A stretch of 6,232 bases of DNA from Pseudomonadota bacterium (GTDB lineage: Bacteria; Pseudomonadota; Alphaproteobacteria; Micropepsales; Micropepsaceae). The stretch is taken from positions 1-6,232 of the forward strand of contig JAKBAU010000215.1 in assembly GCA_021808875.1 (NCBI GenBank), read 5' to 3'. This document shows, in pieces, positions 5,261-6,232 of the stretch (its first letter is position 1; every line of letters starts with the position of its first letter). The position numbers were made by a program, and so were the translations under genes. Under the pieces are notes generated by a model. It was not told the DNA's origin, ran no database searches, and worked only from the letters and a program-made list of their open reading frames with translations.

Positions 5261-6193
5261 ATGATGAAGATGGACGCGCTCGGCCCAGAGAGTATCGCCT
5301 GGCAGGATCATCACGGCCCGGCCCTGGCCAAAAGGAACGGCTACGACGTGATTGCCTGCACCGTCTGTGGCTTCGTCCACGCCATCCCCCTGCCGAACCC
5401 AGACGCACTGATCACAGAGTATCGCGAGCGCTATTACAGCGACGAAAAGCCCACCTATCTCGCCCATGCCGGCGAAGACCAGGATTGGGCACTGCTCGGC
5501 CAGAACGATCGCCTGGAGGTGTTGGAGCAGCTGCTGCCCGCCTCCCGGCGGCGGCTGATCGATATTGGCTGCGGCCCAGGCTTTTTTCTGCGGACCGCCT
5601 GCACACGCGGCTGGCAGGGTGAGGGTCTTGAGCCATCACAGCAAGCTTCAGAGCATGCCCGCAGCCTTGGGCTCCGCGTCCATCAGGGCTTTTTCACTGC
5701 CGAACGCGCCCGCGAGCTTGGCCGTTTCGACGCCGCGCACATGAACAATGTTCTCGAACATGTTCCGGACCCGGTCGCTCTTCTGACCGCGGCCTACGGC
5801 CTCTTGGAGCCCGGCGGGGTACTGGTCGTCGGCGTCCCCAATGATTTTTCACCGATGCAGATCGCCGCGACTGCGCAGGGCCTGCCACCTTGGTGGGTCG
5901 CGCCACCACATCACCTCAACTATTTCGACTTCTCTTCGCTTTCGACTGTGCTTGAGCGGCTGGGCTTTGTGCTGGCTGAACGGCAGACCAGCTTTCCGAT
6001 GGAGATGTTCTTGCTGATGGGTGAGGACTACACAGCAGACTCCTCACTGGGGCGTGCCTGTCACAACCGGCGCAAGCGCTTTGACCTTGCCCTGGCAGAG
6101 AAGGGTCTCAACGAGGTCCGTCGTCACTTTTACCGCGCGCTTGCCGATGCCGGGCTGGGACGTGAGGCCGTCATCTTTGCGGTCCGGCCGTGA
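5261..6193 (+). CDS. Class I SAM-dependent methyltransferase, probable glycan-modifying
   Basis: The 310-aa product has a Rossmann-type methyltransferase core: motif I LIDIGCGPGFFL (99-110), acidic ribose-binding loop EGLEPS (121-126), FDAAHMNNVLEHVPDP (156-171) and LLEPGGVLVVGVPN (181-194). PPHHLNYFDF (205-214) follows, a pattern typical of sugar and polysaccharide-cluster methyltransferases (Methyltransf_23-like). An N-terminal segment carries CTVCG (33-37), which looks like half of the zinc-binding head seen in C-methyltransferases of deoxysugar pathways. The usual first CxxC is absent; a His-His pair sits at 17-18. The ATG at 5261 has GAGGG six bases upstream; a second ATG follows at once and a third at 5270. 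The gene is divergent from the nonulosonate operon and overlaps a probable sulfotransferase gene by four bases. The acceptor is unknown; O-methylation of the flagellin sugar is an inference from context, and the enzyme could act on another surface polysaccharide. Confidence 0.82.
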   Translation: MMKMDALGPESIAWQDHHGPALAKRNGYDVIACTVCGFVHAIPLPNPDALITEYRERYYSDEKPTYLAHAGEDQDWALLGQNDRLEVLEQLLPASRRRLIDIGCGPGFFLRTACTRGWQGEGLEPSQQASEHARSLGLRVHQGFFTAERARELGRFDAAHMNNVLEHVPDPVALLTAAYGLLEPGGVLVVGVPNDFSPMQIAATAQGLPPWWVAPPHHLNYFDFSSLSTVLERLGFVLAERQTSFPMEMFLLMGEDYTADSSLGRACHNRRKRFDLALAEKGLNEVRRHFYRALADAGLGREAVIFAVRP

Positions 6194-6232
6194 GTGCCCA
6201 GGCCTTCTTCATCGTTTCCAGCGGACGCTCCG
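6190..6232 (+). CDS. Probable sulfotransferase, N-terminal start only (truncated by window edge)
   Basis: A GTG at 6190 overlaps the methyltransferase stop as GTGA and opens a frame with no stop to the right edge. Its 14 codons read (M)SAQAFFIVSSGRS. A hydrophobic strand followed by SSGRS close to the N-terminus is the usual opening of bacterial sulfotransferases, where it forms the loop binding the 5'-phosphosulfate of PAPS (normally continuing as SGRSGT). No clear Shine-Dalgarno sequence is seen, so translational coupling to the methyltransferase is likely. With only 14 residues, another P-loop-like enzyme cannot be excluded. If it is a sulfotransferase, sulfation of a glycan is the likely role in this setting. 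Confidence 0.5.
   Translation, partial: MSAQAFFIVSSGRS

Noticed and set aside
4975..5622. 215-codon plus-strand ORF spanning the divergent gap
   Set aside because: It crosses the start regions of two well-supported genes and has the Arg/Pro-rich composition of a shadow frame.

Overview
The window is GC-rich (about 60% by eye) and looks like an alphaproteobacterial chromosome, most likely Sphingomonadales or Caulobacterales. Three signs point there: a FlaEY-like flagellin-related protein, a FlmG-like TPR/glycosyltransferase, and TTAA-N7-TTAA (CtrA-type) boxes in both divergent intergenic gaps, one containing a GANTC (CcrM) site. Codons and start sites look native throughout, and I see no insertion sequence, tRNA, rRNA or CRISPR array.

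Layout. Positions 1-906 (minus) hold the first 302 codons of a Ser/Thr/Asn-rich FlaEY-like protein that continues off the left edge. A short divergent regulatory gap (907-992) separates it from 993-2492 (plus), an intact 499-aa protein with N-terminal TPRs and a C-terminal GT-B-like glycosyltransferase domain. This meets tail-to-tail a two-gene minus-strand operon. Its first gene is a short NeuB-family nonulosonate synthase (5184-4318). A 4-bp GTGA overlap joins it to a 603-aa fusion of an SpsF-type cytidylyltransferase and a PseG-like UDP-sugar hydrolase (4321-2510). A second divergent gap (5185-5260) leads to a class I SAM methyltransferase (5261-6193, plus). Another GTGA overlap joins that gene to the first 14 codons of a probable sulfotransferase (from 6190) cut by the right edge.

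Together this reads as part of a flagellin glycosylation locus. The fusion and the NeuB-like protein would cover the last three steps to a CMP-activated pseudaminic-acid-like sugar: UDP removal, condensation with phosphoenolpyruvate, and CMP activation. The TPR/glycosyltransferase would attach the sugar to flagellins, and the methyltransferase and sulfotransferase may decorate the glycan. The earlier enzymes (PseB, PseC, PseH) are not in the window. The most interesting points are the fusion of the two enzymes that flank the NeuB step, the absence of a SAF domain in the NeuB-like protein, substitutions in the PseG-like site that question the exact sugar, and paired CtrA-like boxes with nearly the same spacing in both divergent gaps. 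Functions are inferred from remembered family motifs, not from searches.
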